Made by a program: the position numbers and the translations under genes
Shown: in pieces, positions 26,493 to 33,059 of the stretch
Layout: every line of letters starts with the position of its first letter
How positions within the stretch are numbered: the first letter of the stretch is position 1
Source of the DNA: a virus
Reading direction: 5' to 3' (one strand)
Virus record (IMG/VR): IMGVR_UViG_3300007735_000652
Coordinates: 1-34,432 of that record
DNA length: 34,432 bases
Notes under the pieces: model-generated
Seen by the model: the letters and a program-made list of their open reading frames with translations, nothing else
What the model was told of the DNA's origin: nothing
Database searches by the model: none

Positions 26493-27884
26493 ATGGCAGA
26501 CACTCAAAATTTGTCAGATCCATTTAAACTCCCAAAAGGTAATGTAGATTTATCGGGTAATATACCTGGACAAAAAGGTTACGATAAAAATTCTCAAACA
26601 AAAAATATATATAAGATCGATATCCCAACAAGAGCAGGTCAAACAACCGGAGCAAATGAAAACAATCCTGTTGCAATTTATAGAGTTGGAGTAATTCAAC
26701 CAATAGGAACAATTACATCTCAAAGTGGATTTACTCCTAACCTAAGTTATCTTAGTGGAGTAACAGCAGCAGAAGAAAAAATAAGAAAGGCAGAACAAAA
26801 AGCAGTTAGAGGACAAACTGTAGAAATTAACAAACAGGTAATTAAACCAACTGCACAAAAATCCAATATAAAACCACCAATTAAAGATAATTCGGCAGTG
26901 AAGGATACACAACCTATTGACCCGAAGGCCGACGATAAAGCACAACAAGCAGCATTAAAAGATGATGTAGCAACTTCAGTTGATGGAGAAAGAACGGAAT
27001 ATGCATTTATAAAATATCCAAAATATCTAAAAGCAGAAGAGCAAGATTGTATTAAATTTTCAATTATAAAGTATAAAGAATCTGGTCTTCAGGTACAGAC
27101 ACCGAAAGGAAGAACTGTTTCTTTAGTAAATAATCAACCAACAATTAAAGGTAGGAATATTATAGGAACAATTACTCTTCCCATTCCTGCAGGCATAACA
27201 GATGGAAATATTGTAAGTTGGCAATCGGATAATATGACACCTTTTAAGGAGTTTCTTGGTAATATGGCAACAGGACTAATTGGTGAAGGAGCAGAAAAAG
27301 GAAAGGAAAATGCAAAGAATTCTATTGATGCTGCTACTGCCGGTGGAACTGGCGCCTTAAAAGGTCTCATTACAGCAAAATTCGTCGAGTCAATAACAGG
27401 AACAAATAATATATTAGCAAGAACTCTTGGTGCGATTGAAAATCCAAATACAGAATTGTTATTTAATAGTCCAGAACTTAGAACTTTTACCTTTAGATTT
27501 AAATTATCACCAAGAGGACCAGAAGAAGCAAAAGATGTTAGAACCATCATTAGATGTTTTAAACAAGCAATGTCAGTTAAAAGAACTAAATCTAGTCTTC
27601 TTTTAAGATCTCCACACACATTTGCTATTTCTTATATATCTGGCAATAAACAGCATCCATATTTAAACAAATTTAAGGAATGTGCTCTAACAAATTGCAC
27701 TGTAGATTATACACCATATGGATCTTATATGACATATGGTAAATATAAGAATGGTGCTCCAGATATAGATACTCATTCTATGGTTGCATATGAACTTAAT
27801 CTCATCTTCCAAGAACTTGAACCACTATTTGATGATGAATATGGTAATGAACCTTCAAACGAAATTACCAACATAGGGTACTAA
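26493..27884 (+). CDS. gp48: Baseplate tail-tube cap protein gp48
   Basis: A 463-residue protein. The first 170 residues are polar with Lys/Gln/Ala-rich helical stretches and look poorly ordered. The C-terminal part (about 305-460) carries the tube-related core: GAIENPNTELLFNSPELRTF, TFRFKLSPRGPEEAKDVRTI, then LRSPHTFAISYI, CALTNCTVDYTPYGSYMTYG and ELNLIFQELEPLFDDEYG. This agrees with the cyanophage and T4 gp48 family, which caps the baseplate and nucleates the tube together with gp54. T4 gp48 is 364 residues, so the N-terminal extension is notable. A strong GGAGGT ribosome site precedes the ATG. It is followed one base later by gp53. Confidence 0.85.
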   Translation: MADTQNLSDPFKLPKGNVDLSGNIPGQKGYDKNSQTKNIYKIDIPTRAGQTTGANENNPVAIYRVGVIQPIGTITSQSGFTPNLSYLSGVTAAEEKIRKAEQKAVRGQTVEINKQVIKPTAQKSNIKPPIKDNSAVKDTQPIDPKADDKAQQAALKDDVATSVDGERTEYAFIKYPKYLKAEEQDCIKFSIIKYKESGLQVQTPKGRTVSLVNNQPTIKGRNIIGTITLPIPAGITDGNIVSWQSDNMTPFKEFLGNMATGLIGEGAEKGKENAKNSIDAATAGGTGALKGLITAKFVESITGTNNILARTLGAIENPNTELLFNSPELRTFTFRFKLSPRGPEEAKDVRTIIRCFKQAMSVKRTKSSLLLRSPHTFAISYISGNKQHPYLNKFKECALTNCTVDYTPYGSYMTYGKYKNGAPDIDTHSMVAYELNLIFQELEPLFDDEYGNEPSNEITNIGY

Positions 27885-27885
27885 A

Positions 27886-28554
27886 ATGGCATCATATTTC
27901 CGTCAGGTTCCAAACTTTGATTACGTCAGTAGATTACCAGATGCTAAAATATCAGATTATATCTCTGTAAAAAACCTTTTTAAAAAAGGAAAACTCAGAG
28001 ATGATATTTTTCAGGATTTATCATTTTTTGAGAAATATAAAGTTATCGGTGATGAAAGACCTGATAATGTTGCATTTAAGGTCTATGATGATCCAACTCT
28101 AGATTGGGTAGTATTGCTCTCAAATAATATTATCAATATTCAAACAGAATGGCCATTGACTCAAAGTTCCTTTGATACTCATTTACTATCCAAGTATGGT
28201 GATTATGATACTCTCTACAATGGAATTCATCATTATAAGACTGCAGAGGTATTAAACAGTCAAGGAGTAACAATGGTTGCTGCTGGACTTGAAGTTTCAT
28301 CACCATATTCCGTAAGTTTTTATGATTACTTTGTCGGATATCAAGTTGACAGTGGAAATATTGCAGTACCAGTCACAAATTATGAATATGAAAATGAAAT
28401 AGAAGATAATAAAAGAAATATTTACGTTCTCAAACCATTCTATCTCAATATTGCAATAAATGATATGGGAGATATTATGCCCTACCAGCAGGGATCATCA
28501 CAGTATGTTAATGAGAATTTAGTTCGTGGTGATAATATTAGACTTTACTCTTAA
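27886..28554 (+). CDS. gp53: Baseplate wedge protein gp53
   Basis: A 222-residue protein with the gp53 signature FEKYKVIGDERPDNVAFKVY followed by DDPTLDWVVLLSNNI (about 49-83), matching the T4 region in which RPEELAFKIYG precedes YWVLLMCNDI. T4 gp53 (196 aa) joins the wedges around the hub. The extra length is in the C-terminal half. It begins one base after the gp48 stop. Its TAA stop lies in a TTAA palindrome that also supplies the stop of the convergent homing endonuclease gene, giving a four-base overlap. I see no terminator for this plus-strand operon. Confidence 0.9.
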   Translation: MASYFRQVPNFDYVSRLPDAKISDYISVKNLFKKGKLRDDIFQDLSFFEKYKVIGDERPDNVAFKVYDDPTLDWVVLLSNNIINIQTEWPLTQSSFDTHLLSKYGDYDTLYNGIHHYKTAEVLNSQGVTMVAAGLEVSSPYSVSFYDYFVGYQVDSGNIAVPVTNYEYENEIEDNKRNIYVLKPFYLNIAINDMGDIMPYQQGSSQYVNENLVRGDNIRLYS

Positions 28555-29168
28555 TTGTATTTTTTATTCCAAGGAACTCTTCCTTTAGTTGCCTCACTAA
28601 TTTTTCTTCGGGTTTCTTCGGAATGTTTTTTTCCTGGTTTTCCTTTCCTCTCCTGTTGAATTTTTTTGAGTCTTTCCAAACCTTCTTTGGTTTGTCTTGA
28701 TTTTCCTCTATTCGATTCTCCTATTTTTCTTTTGTGTTCTTCAGATAAAACTCTTCCTTTAAATTTTTTACTTATTTTTTCTTTTGCTTCTTCAGATTGT
28801 TTTCTTCCTTTACATACATCACTTAATTTTTTTCTTTGTTCCTCACTCATTTCCTTTCCTTTGTTATGAGGAATAGCACCTTTTCTACTAAAACCAGTAG
28901 AAGTTTGATATGCTCTATTAGCAAAATGTAGATTTTCTACTACTTTATAATAATGCTGCAAAATAATTTCATCAACATATGCTTCTTCTCTTGTAGCATA
29001 ATCACTTTTGAGTATTATTTTTTGAGTTGGTTTGAATTCTTTATTCTTAAAGGACCCGAAATACTTTACATCTTCTTCAGGTAAACATCTACAAGTTCTT
29101 GAACCAATATATCCCATTCCCCATTCTTCATAAGAATAATAGACATAGTGGTACTCTATGAATTCCAT
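28551..29168 (-). CDS. GIY-YIG-type homing endonuclease with NUMOD3 repeats (205 aa)
   Basis: The N-terminal domain has YHYVYYSYEEWGMGYIGSR (residues 6-24), a divergent GIY...YIG pair. A YFGSFKNKEF segment follows, and REEAYVDEIIL contributes the likely catalytic Glu. From about residue 95 the protein is a series of Lys-rich repeats of the NUMOD3 type (MSEEQRKKLSDVCKGRKQ, LSEEHKRKIGESNRGKS, HSEETRRKISEATKGRV), which contact DNA in homing enzymes. It is a free-standing gene inserted between the terminator of gp32 and gp53, on the gp32 strand, with its own TATAAATA late promoter about 30 bases upstream. Typical action is cutting the homologous locus in competing phages and spreading the gene by repair. 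The target is unknown. Confidence 0.85.
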   Translation of the reverse strand: MEFIEYHYVYYSYEEWGMGYIGSRTCRCLPEEDVKYFGSFKNKEFKPTQKIILKSDYATREEAYVDEIILQHYYKVVENLHFANRAYQTSTGFSRKGAIPHNKGKEMSEEQRKKLSDVCKGRKQSEEAKEKISKKFKGRVLSEEHKRKIGESNRGKSRQTKEGLERLKKIQQERKGKPGKKHSEETRRKISEATKGRVPWNKKYN

Positions 29169-29196
29169 AACTGCTCTTAAAACCGACTAGCGATAT

Positions 29197-29204
29197 TATT
29201 TATA
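29197..29204 (-). promoter_or_regulatory. T4-type late promoter (TATAAATA)
   Basis: A full match to the T4 late consensus on the minus strand, placed just after the gp32 terminator T-run and about 29 bases upstream of the homing endonuclease start. It would give that gene late expression independent of gp32. Confidence 0.75.
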
Positions 29205-29206
29205 CT

Positions 29207-29231
29207 AAAAAGGAGGAGATTTCTCTCCTCC
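29207..29231 (-). terminator. Rho-independent terminator of gp32
   Basis: GGAGGAGA pairs perfectly with TCTCCTCC across a four-base loop (29212-29231), followed on the minus strand by five T (29207-29211). It lies 40 bases past the gp32 stop. The plus strand has no T run after the hairpin, so it should not stop transcripts arriving from gp53. Confidence 0.85.
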
Positions 29232-29270
29232 AACCTTAAAGATGCTAGTCAGTTAAGGCTTCTTTATTTA

Positions 29271-30224
29271 TCAGTCATTTACAAGGCGAGAAAAATATGA
29301 CAAGGCATCATCAACATCCTCATCATCAGTATCATCATTGATCACTTTAGGAAGTGAAGGTGTCTTGGAACGGGTATAGGATTTCTCCAGTTCCTCCACT
29401 ACACGACTCTCTGCATTAGGTGTCTGCATATAAGACTCATACTCATCCTCCTGCACCATAACGGCACGGGAGTTAGAAGGAGAGGTCTTAAGACCTAGAA
29501 CCATATTCATCCGTCTTTCAAGTTCTTCGCAGGACTTGAATTGATCAGGAGCAGTCACAGCAGCAAGAGAGTACTCCTTCTTCCAGATTGCTTCCATTGC
29601 TTCATCATCATCAAGAAGAGGTCCTGGAACATCAAACTCAGACTTATCATAATTCCAGTAACCATCCTTCTTCACAATCTTCAACTTGAAGTTTGCACCT
29701 TCCCATAAATCAAAAGGATTGATAGGAGATTCATCCTCAAACTCAGGTTGCATAGATTCCATAATCTTATCAAAGATTTTCTTTCCATACTTTAGAAGAA
29801 AAACCTTACCTTCATTTTGTGGATTGGTAGGATCCTTAACAACATAAATGTTAGAATAATAATTCAGTTTACGTTTTTGTTTACGAACAGTTTCCTTATT
29901 TGATTCAGTACCAGTATTCCACAGTTCACGATTATATTCTCCGAGTGGATCTTTCTGACCAATGGTAGTGAGGCTATTTTCAATATACCATCCACCAGGA
30001 CCTTGAAAGGCGTGTGAATACATCTTTACCCAAGGAAGTTCTTCACCTTCAGGGGCAGGAAGAAACCTGATAACTGCAGATCCTACGCCAGTTTTATCCA
30101 TTTCTGGACGCCACAAACGTTCATCAGCACCATTAGCGGTAGAACTCATCTTCTCTACTTCTTTAACCAATTTCTGAGTTAGAGAACCAAGTTTAGATTG
30201 TTTCTTTAGATTTTCAAATGACAT
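29271..30224 (-). CDS. gp32: Single-stranded DNA-binding protein gp32
   Basis: A 317-residue protein closely following T4 gp32 (301 aa): GSAVIRFLPAPEGEELPWVK, WYIEN, NIYVVKDPTNPQNEGKVFLL, KYGKKIFDKI, DLWEGANFKLKI and NYDKSEF. The N-terminus (KKQSKLGSLTQKL) is basic, as expected for the cooperativity segment, and the C-terminus is acidic (DDTDDEDVDD), which in T4 contacts replication and recombination partners. His71 aligns with T4 zinc ligand His64. The three cysteine ligands of T4 (77, 87, 90) are replaced by Ser84, Leu94 and Tyr97, so zinc binding is probably absent. It coats ssDNA in replication, recombination and repair. It has its own host-type promoter, a GAGGT ribosome site and a strong terminator. 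Confidence 0.93.
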   Translation of the reverse strand: MSFENLKKQSKLGSLTQKLVKEVEKMSSTANGADERLWRPEMDKTGVGSAVIRFLPAPEGEELPWVKMYSHAFQGPGGWYIENSLTTIGQKDPLGEYNRELWNTGTESNKETVRKQKRKLNYYSNIYVVKDPTNPQNEGKVFLLKYGKKIFDKIMESMQPEFEDESPINPFDLWEGANFKLKIVKKDGYWNYDKSEFDVPGPLLDDDEAMEAIWKKEYSLAAVTAPDQFKSCEELERRMNMVLGLKTSPSNSRAVMVQEDEYESYMQTPNAESRVVEELEKSYTRSKTPSLPKVINDDTDDEDVDDALSYFSRLVND

Positions 30225-30268
30225 TAGATTACCTCGTATTTGTTAGATTTGGCCTTTGAGACAACTTT

Positions 30269-30297
30269 ATTCTATTTGTGATAGAAAGGGATGTCAA
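30269..30297 (-). promoter_or_regulatory. Sigma70-type promoter of gp32 (TTGACA-17-TAGAAT)
   Basis: The minus strand has TTGACA at 30292-30297 and TAGAAT at 30269-30274 with a 17-base spacer, eleven of twelve consensus bases. Transcription should start about 35-40 bases before the gp32 ATG. An AATAAATA late-like string at 30317-30324 further upstream could add a late start, but is weaker evidence. Confidence 0.8.
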
Positions 30298-30339
30298 GCC
30301 CGTGTGATTATAAAATTATTTATTTAGGGTTTCCATATT

Positions 30340-30687
30340 CTACAGATCAGAACCTGTCTTATCAATCTGCTGACGCATCAATTCAAGCATTTTTGACATA
30401 TTACCAAAAATTACATTCATATCCACTCCTGAGGGTAGTCCCATCATTTGTGCAGATTCTGCGATTTTATTCTTCATATATTGTGCTTCTGGATCATCCG
30501 ATAAACTTAAACGAGTATATAAAACTTGCTGCTTATGTAGAAGTTTATCCAAAATATCTACGTGATCAATTTTATCCTTCTTACTCATATGAGGAAATTT
30601 AAAAACATTCTTGTATATTTCTTCCTGCATCTCTGCAATTTCAGACATTTCTGCACGAACAACATCAGATTTAAAGAATTTACTCAT
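30340..30687 (-). CDS. DUF1825-like protein (115 aa)
   Basis: A 115-residue helical protein beginning MSKFFKSDVVRAEMSEIAEM, with HVDILDKLLHKQQVLYTRLS, LSDDPEAQYMKNKIAES and a C-terminal FGNMSKMLELMRQQI. The order FF-D/S-xVV, then a helix ending RxSLSDDxxA, then a short loop and an M-rich helix, matches the cyanobacterial DUF1825 family as I remember it (start AFFDSEIVQ, then RFELSEDFMAQ). The function of that family is unknown. The gene overlaps the gp59 stop by four bases and precedes gp32, so it lies in the replication operon and is probably made early. It supports a cyanobacterial host and may come from one; both points are inference. Confidence 0.7.
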   Translation of the reverse strand: MSKFFKSDVVRAEMSEIAEMQEEIYKNVFKFPHMSKKDKIDHVDILDKLLHKQQVLYTRLSLSDDPEAQYMKNKIAESAQMMGLPSGVDMNVIFGNMSKMLELMRQQIDKTGSDL

Positions 30688-31280
30688 GAGTCCTCCAAGA
30701 TAATTTCCTTCAATATTTTTTTATATCTTAGTATATCTATTTGAAGAAATGGTGTGTATTTTTTAATCTTACGGGTTACAGTTTCCCATACAGGATCTTT
30801 AAGTTTCTTATCAAAATTAGTTCCGTACAAGAATATTCTGTTGTAAATTACCATAGTTTCAAGACTAATCTTATCACTCAAAAACATTTTCAATAGAACC
30901 GGATGAGATTTAGAGCAATCAAATACTTGCTCAAACTTATATTGAGAAAATAGTTGTTCTGACTCTTCTTTAAACAAATATGAAAGAGATTGGACCTTTC
31001 TTTGCCAATCTGTATATCGGCATTCACCCTCTTTAATCATATCACCAATCCACAAAGATTGAGGGTCAGTACAAGAAACAAAATTCGCAACAAAAAATTC
31101 TTCTACTTCCTTATCTGTTTTCTGTCTAGATACTTTTTCAAACCAAAAACGGTCCCGTCGTTTATAGAATGAATCTAGTGATGCACGAATTTTTCCACAG
31201 TATTTGTGATAGTCGTAATTATCATCTACAAAATGCCGTTTTATAGCAAGATAGGTTGTATAGGCTTGAAAAGGCATCAT
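30684..31280 (-). CDS. gp59: Replicative helicase loader gp59
   Basis: A 198-residue basic helical protein matching T4 gp59 (217 aa) along its length: YTTYLAIKRHFVDDNYDYHK, FYKRRDRFWFEKVSRQK, FFVANFVS followed by SLWIGDM, and LLKMFLSDKISLETMVIYNR. T4 gp59 binds fork DNA and gp32 and loads the gp41 helicase. ATG codons stand at 31280 and 31277; either may be used. Its stop overlaps the start of the DUF1825-like gene (ATGA), and gp32 follows next, as in the T4 order where 59 and 32 are neighbours. The 57 bases upstream hold A/T runs only. Confidence 0.88.
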   Translation of the reverse strand: MMPFQAYTTYLAIKRHFVDDNYDYHKYCGKIRASLDSFYKRRDRFWFEKVSRQKTDKEVEEFFVANFVSCTDPQSLWIGDMIKEGECRYTDWQRKVQSLSYLFKEESEQLFSQYKFEQVFDCSKSHPVLLKMFLSDKISLETMVIYNRIFLYGTNFDKKLKDPVWETVTRKIKKYTPFLQIDILRYKKILKEIILEDS

Positions 31281-31337
31281 TTCAAAAAAGTAATATAAGG
31301 ATTTTTTTCTGGGATTTTTTTTCTCCCCAAAAAGGAA

Positions 31338-31595
31338 TTAAAACACTAATTTGGCACGGGAAGTCTTCTTAAGAAAATTAAGTTCCATTGCTTCATACTT
31401 AATCTTCTCTTTCAATGGTTTTGAAATCAGTTTGGGTACTGATTCCACATCAACATTATTCTTCTCGCAGAAGTGAATTATAGCATCAATATAATTCATA
31501 TCCTCATTGACCTGTACAAGTTCTTCTATTTGTTGTGTGAATTTTGTAGGGCAAAAGAATTTATCTTCTATTGCTTTTTGCAATTCATTCTCCAT
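31338..31595 (-). CDS. gp33: Late transcription co-activator gp33
   Basis: From the Met at 31595 the product is 85 residues: MENELQKAIEDKFFCPTKF, then MNYIDAIIHFCEKNNVDVES and VPKLISKPLKEKIKYEAMEL, NFLKK. This follows the T4 gp33 core, in which MSYLEATTAFLEENSIPE precedes IIEKIQSEAIDENLL. T4 gp33 bridges RNA polymerase and the sliding clamp and, with gp55, recognises TATAAATA late promoters. A longer frame starts at 31679, but its first 28 residues overlap the exonuclease gene, so the start at 31595 (11-base overlap) is preferred. It lies next to gp59, as in T4, in an operon with an early promoter, consistent with its being needed before late transcription. Confidence 0.85.
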   Translation of the reverse strand: MENELQKAIEDKFFCPTKFTQQIEELVQVNEDMNYIDAIIHFCEKNNVDVESVPKLISKPLKEKIKYEAMELNFLKKTSRAKLVF

Positions 31596-32268
31596 TCTTT
31601 GTCCCAGCGTTGTGATGTACAAATTCTTTAATATAACGAACCAATAACTTAATATAATAGTCTTTGTTTCTTTTGTCAAATACCTTTACTTCTCCTCCAG
31701 GAGTGACCATAATAGTGATTAACTTAACTGGAGCAATTTTAGTAAGTTCAAAGTACGCAGCAGCATAGAATGTTTCCTGAACGAAGTAGTTTTCCAACCA
31801 CTCTTCGGGTTTAATCTTTTCGGATGTCTTAAAGTCTATAACGGCAAGTTCTCCATCATATTCTCCAATACAATCGGCTCTACCTGCGAGTCCTAAGTAT
31901 TCTGAATAAAGAGTTCTTTCAATTGCATGAATATTATTTATCTTATCAAGATAAGGCTTTGCGTGAAAGAACATAAACTTTGAGAGAGGTTGATAATCGT
32001 CCCAGTTTAGTTCCTTATTTTCCAAATAGTCCTGACAGACCTGGTGAAAATCAGTTCCTCGTGCGGTTGCTCTTTTTGTAATCCGATTTGCTTCTTCGAG
32101 TCCTATACGTTTTCTCCACTTAACAAAAATCTCACGATTATAGAAAGAAGTCACAGAAGTAATTGATGGTACCCACTGACCATCAGGAAGATGATACAGA
32201 CGAATACCATTTGTTTCTTTCTTTTCTAGTTCAAGATCACCTAAAAAATTATGATGAATAAATGTCAC
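31585..32268 (-). CDS. RecB/Cas4-like PD-(D/E)XK exonuclease (227 aa)
   Basis: The protein has the RecB-like nuclease signature: a helix with His75 (GTDFHQVCQDYL), Asp132 in LAGRADCIG, then Asp145-Phe-Lys147 in ELAVIDFKTSEK, which supply the metal-binding Asp residues and catalytic Lys. A QETFYAAAYFEL helix follows, as in the RecB family QhxxY motif. Cyanophages carry similar proteins annotated as exonuclease, presumably acting in DNA recombination, repair or host DNA degradation. The start codon is GTG at 32268, whose first base is the last base of the preceding endonuclease stop (TAGTG). It heads the operon exonuclease-gp33-gp59-DUF1825 from an early promoter located inside the 3' end of that endonuclease gene. 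Confidence 0.85.
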   Translation of the reverse strand: MTFIHHNFLGDLELEKKETNGIRLYHLPDGQWVPSITSVTSFYNREIFVKWRKRIGLEEANRITKRATARGTDFHQVCQDYLENKELNWDDYQPLSKFMFFHAKPYLDKINNIHAIERTLYSEYLGLAGRADCIGEYDGELAVIDFKTSEKIKPEEWLENYFVQETFYAAAYFELTKIAPVKLITIMVTPGGEVKVFDKRNKDYYIKLLVRYIKEFVHHNAGTKNGE

Positions 32269-32993
32269 TATGTTCTCACTCTACCTTTATTATAGCACAT
32301 AGGTATAGATTCGTCAATTGTTATAAGTTTTTCTTCAGTACCATTATTAATCCAAATTCTTTTTGGACGATTTTTTGCTTTTTGTTTTAATTTTTCAATA
32401 GTTTCTGGAGAATGCTTTTTTCCATACATAGGATTGTTTTCTCCATTTACATCGTGGTGATTTTCACTTATTTTTTTTCTAGTTTCTTTACTAGCAACTC
32501 TACCAAGATTTAATTGTCGTAATCTTTCAATAGTTTCTGGACTGAGTTTCCTACCAATTAACCAAGGTTTAAATTTTCCTTTAGATGCCTCACTCATCTT
32601 TTTTTTGGTTTCATCAGTATGCTTTTTACCATACATACCAACTTTTTTCTCTTTATGAAGTTGTTTAACTCTTTCAGAGCATTCTTTTCGATATTCTTCG
32701 GTCGCTTCCCAACCAAAAATTCCATCACCACCATCAGTTATATTATAACCATAAGGAACTTTACTATTATACTCCATAATATAATACTGTTCCAATTCGT
32801 ATGCTCTTCCAGCAGTATCAACTTCTTCAATCAATTCAATAGAAAACTTATCCTCACCATATTTTTTGATTGCTTCAGTTAGAAGAAATCCCCTTTTGGT
32901 ATGTTGATAAAATCTTTCAGTAATGGAAAATTTGGTTATTCCGACATACTGTTTTTTATTTTCAAGATTGGTAATTAAGTAAATATTATACAT
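32268..32993 (-). CDS. GIY-YIG homing endonuclease with NUMOD3 repeats (241 aa)
   Basis: The N-terminal GIY-YIG domain reads YNIYLITNLENKKQYVGIT (residues 2-20), followed by Arg27 in SITERFYQH and Glu68 in YELEQYYIMEYN, which correspond to the catalytic Arg27 and Glu75 of I-TevI. GYNITDGGDG closes the domain. Residues about 115-215 hold repeated NUMOD3-type DNA-binding motifs (GMYGKKHTDETKKKMSEASK, SPETIERLRQL, NPMYGKKHSPETIEKLKQ). The end (IWINNG...IPMCYNKGR) matches a C-terminal element common in phage homing enzymes. It is a free-standing gene between phoH and the exonuclease, with a TATAAATA late promoter about 26 bases upstream. Its last 50 bases contain the early promoter of the exonuclease operon. 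Confidence 0.9.
   Translation of the reverse strand: MYNIYLITNLENKKQYVGITKFSITERFYQHTKRGFLLTEAIKKYGEDKFSIELIEEVDTAGRAYELEQYYIMEYNSKVPYGYNITDGGDGIFGWEATEEYRKECSERVKQLHKEKKVGMYGKKHTDETKKKMSEASKGKFKPWLIGRKLSPETIERLRQLNLGRVASKETRKKISENHHDVNGENNPMYGKKHSPETIEKLKQKAKNRPKRIWINNGTEEKLITIDESIPMCYNKGRVRT
32289..32317 (-). promoter_or_regulatory. Sigma70-type promoter inside the homing endonuclease gene (TTGACG-17-TATAAT)
   Basis: The minus strand has TTGACG at 32312-32317 and TATAAT at 32289-32294 with a 17-base spacer, eleven of twelve consensus bases. It lies within the coding 3' end of the endonuclease; TATAAT is the Tyr-Asn codon pair of the conserved CYNKGR end. It is placed about 20 bases upstream of the exonuclease GTG start and should drive the replication operon early. 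Confidence 0.8.
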
Positions 32994-33018
32994 TATCTAA
33001 CTCATAGAAGGTTATAAT

Positions 33019-33026
33019 TATTTATA
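33019..33026 (-). promoter_or_regulatory. T4-type late promoter (TATAAATA)
   Basis: A full match to the late consensus on the minus strand, in the 66-base gap between the phoH stop and the homing endonuclease start, 26 bases from the ATG. It would express the endonuclease late. Confidence 0.75.
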
Positions 33027-33059
33027 TAAATCTAAACTTCCACGAGTTAAACATATAAT

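Larger units (their letters stand above)
29181..29254. repeat. Inverted repeat flanking the gp32 terminator
   Basis: AACCGACTAGC at 29181-29191 is the inverted copy, with one mismatch, of GCTAGTCAGTT at 29244-29254. The arms enclose both the terminator hairpin and the late promoter of the homing endonuclease. Confidence 0.55.

Noticed and set aside
27134-27619. 161-codon open frame on the minus strand inside gp48
   Set aside because: Antisense to the conserved gp48 core, with composition expected from the complementary strand.
29265-29272. GATAAATA on the minus strand at the gp32 stop codon
   Set aside because: It lies before the gp32 terminator and arises from the stop TGATAA; the better-placed TATAAATA at 29197-29204 serves the endonuclease.
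31281-31337. A/T-run region between gp33 and gp59 as a terminator
   Set aside because: Only a four-base GGGA/TCCC stem is possible and terminating here would cut gp59 off from its operon promoter.
31596-31679. Upstream extension of gp33 to the ATG at 31679
   Set aside because: The 28 extra residues overlap the exonuclease coding region and do not resemble gp33; the start at 31595 gives a normal short overlap.
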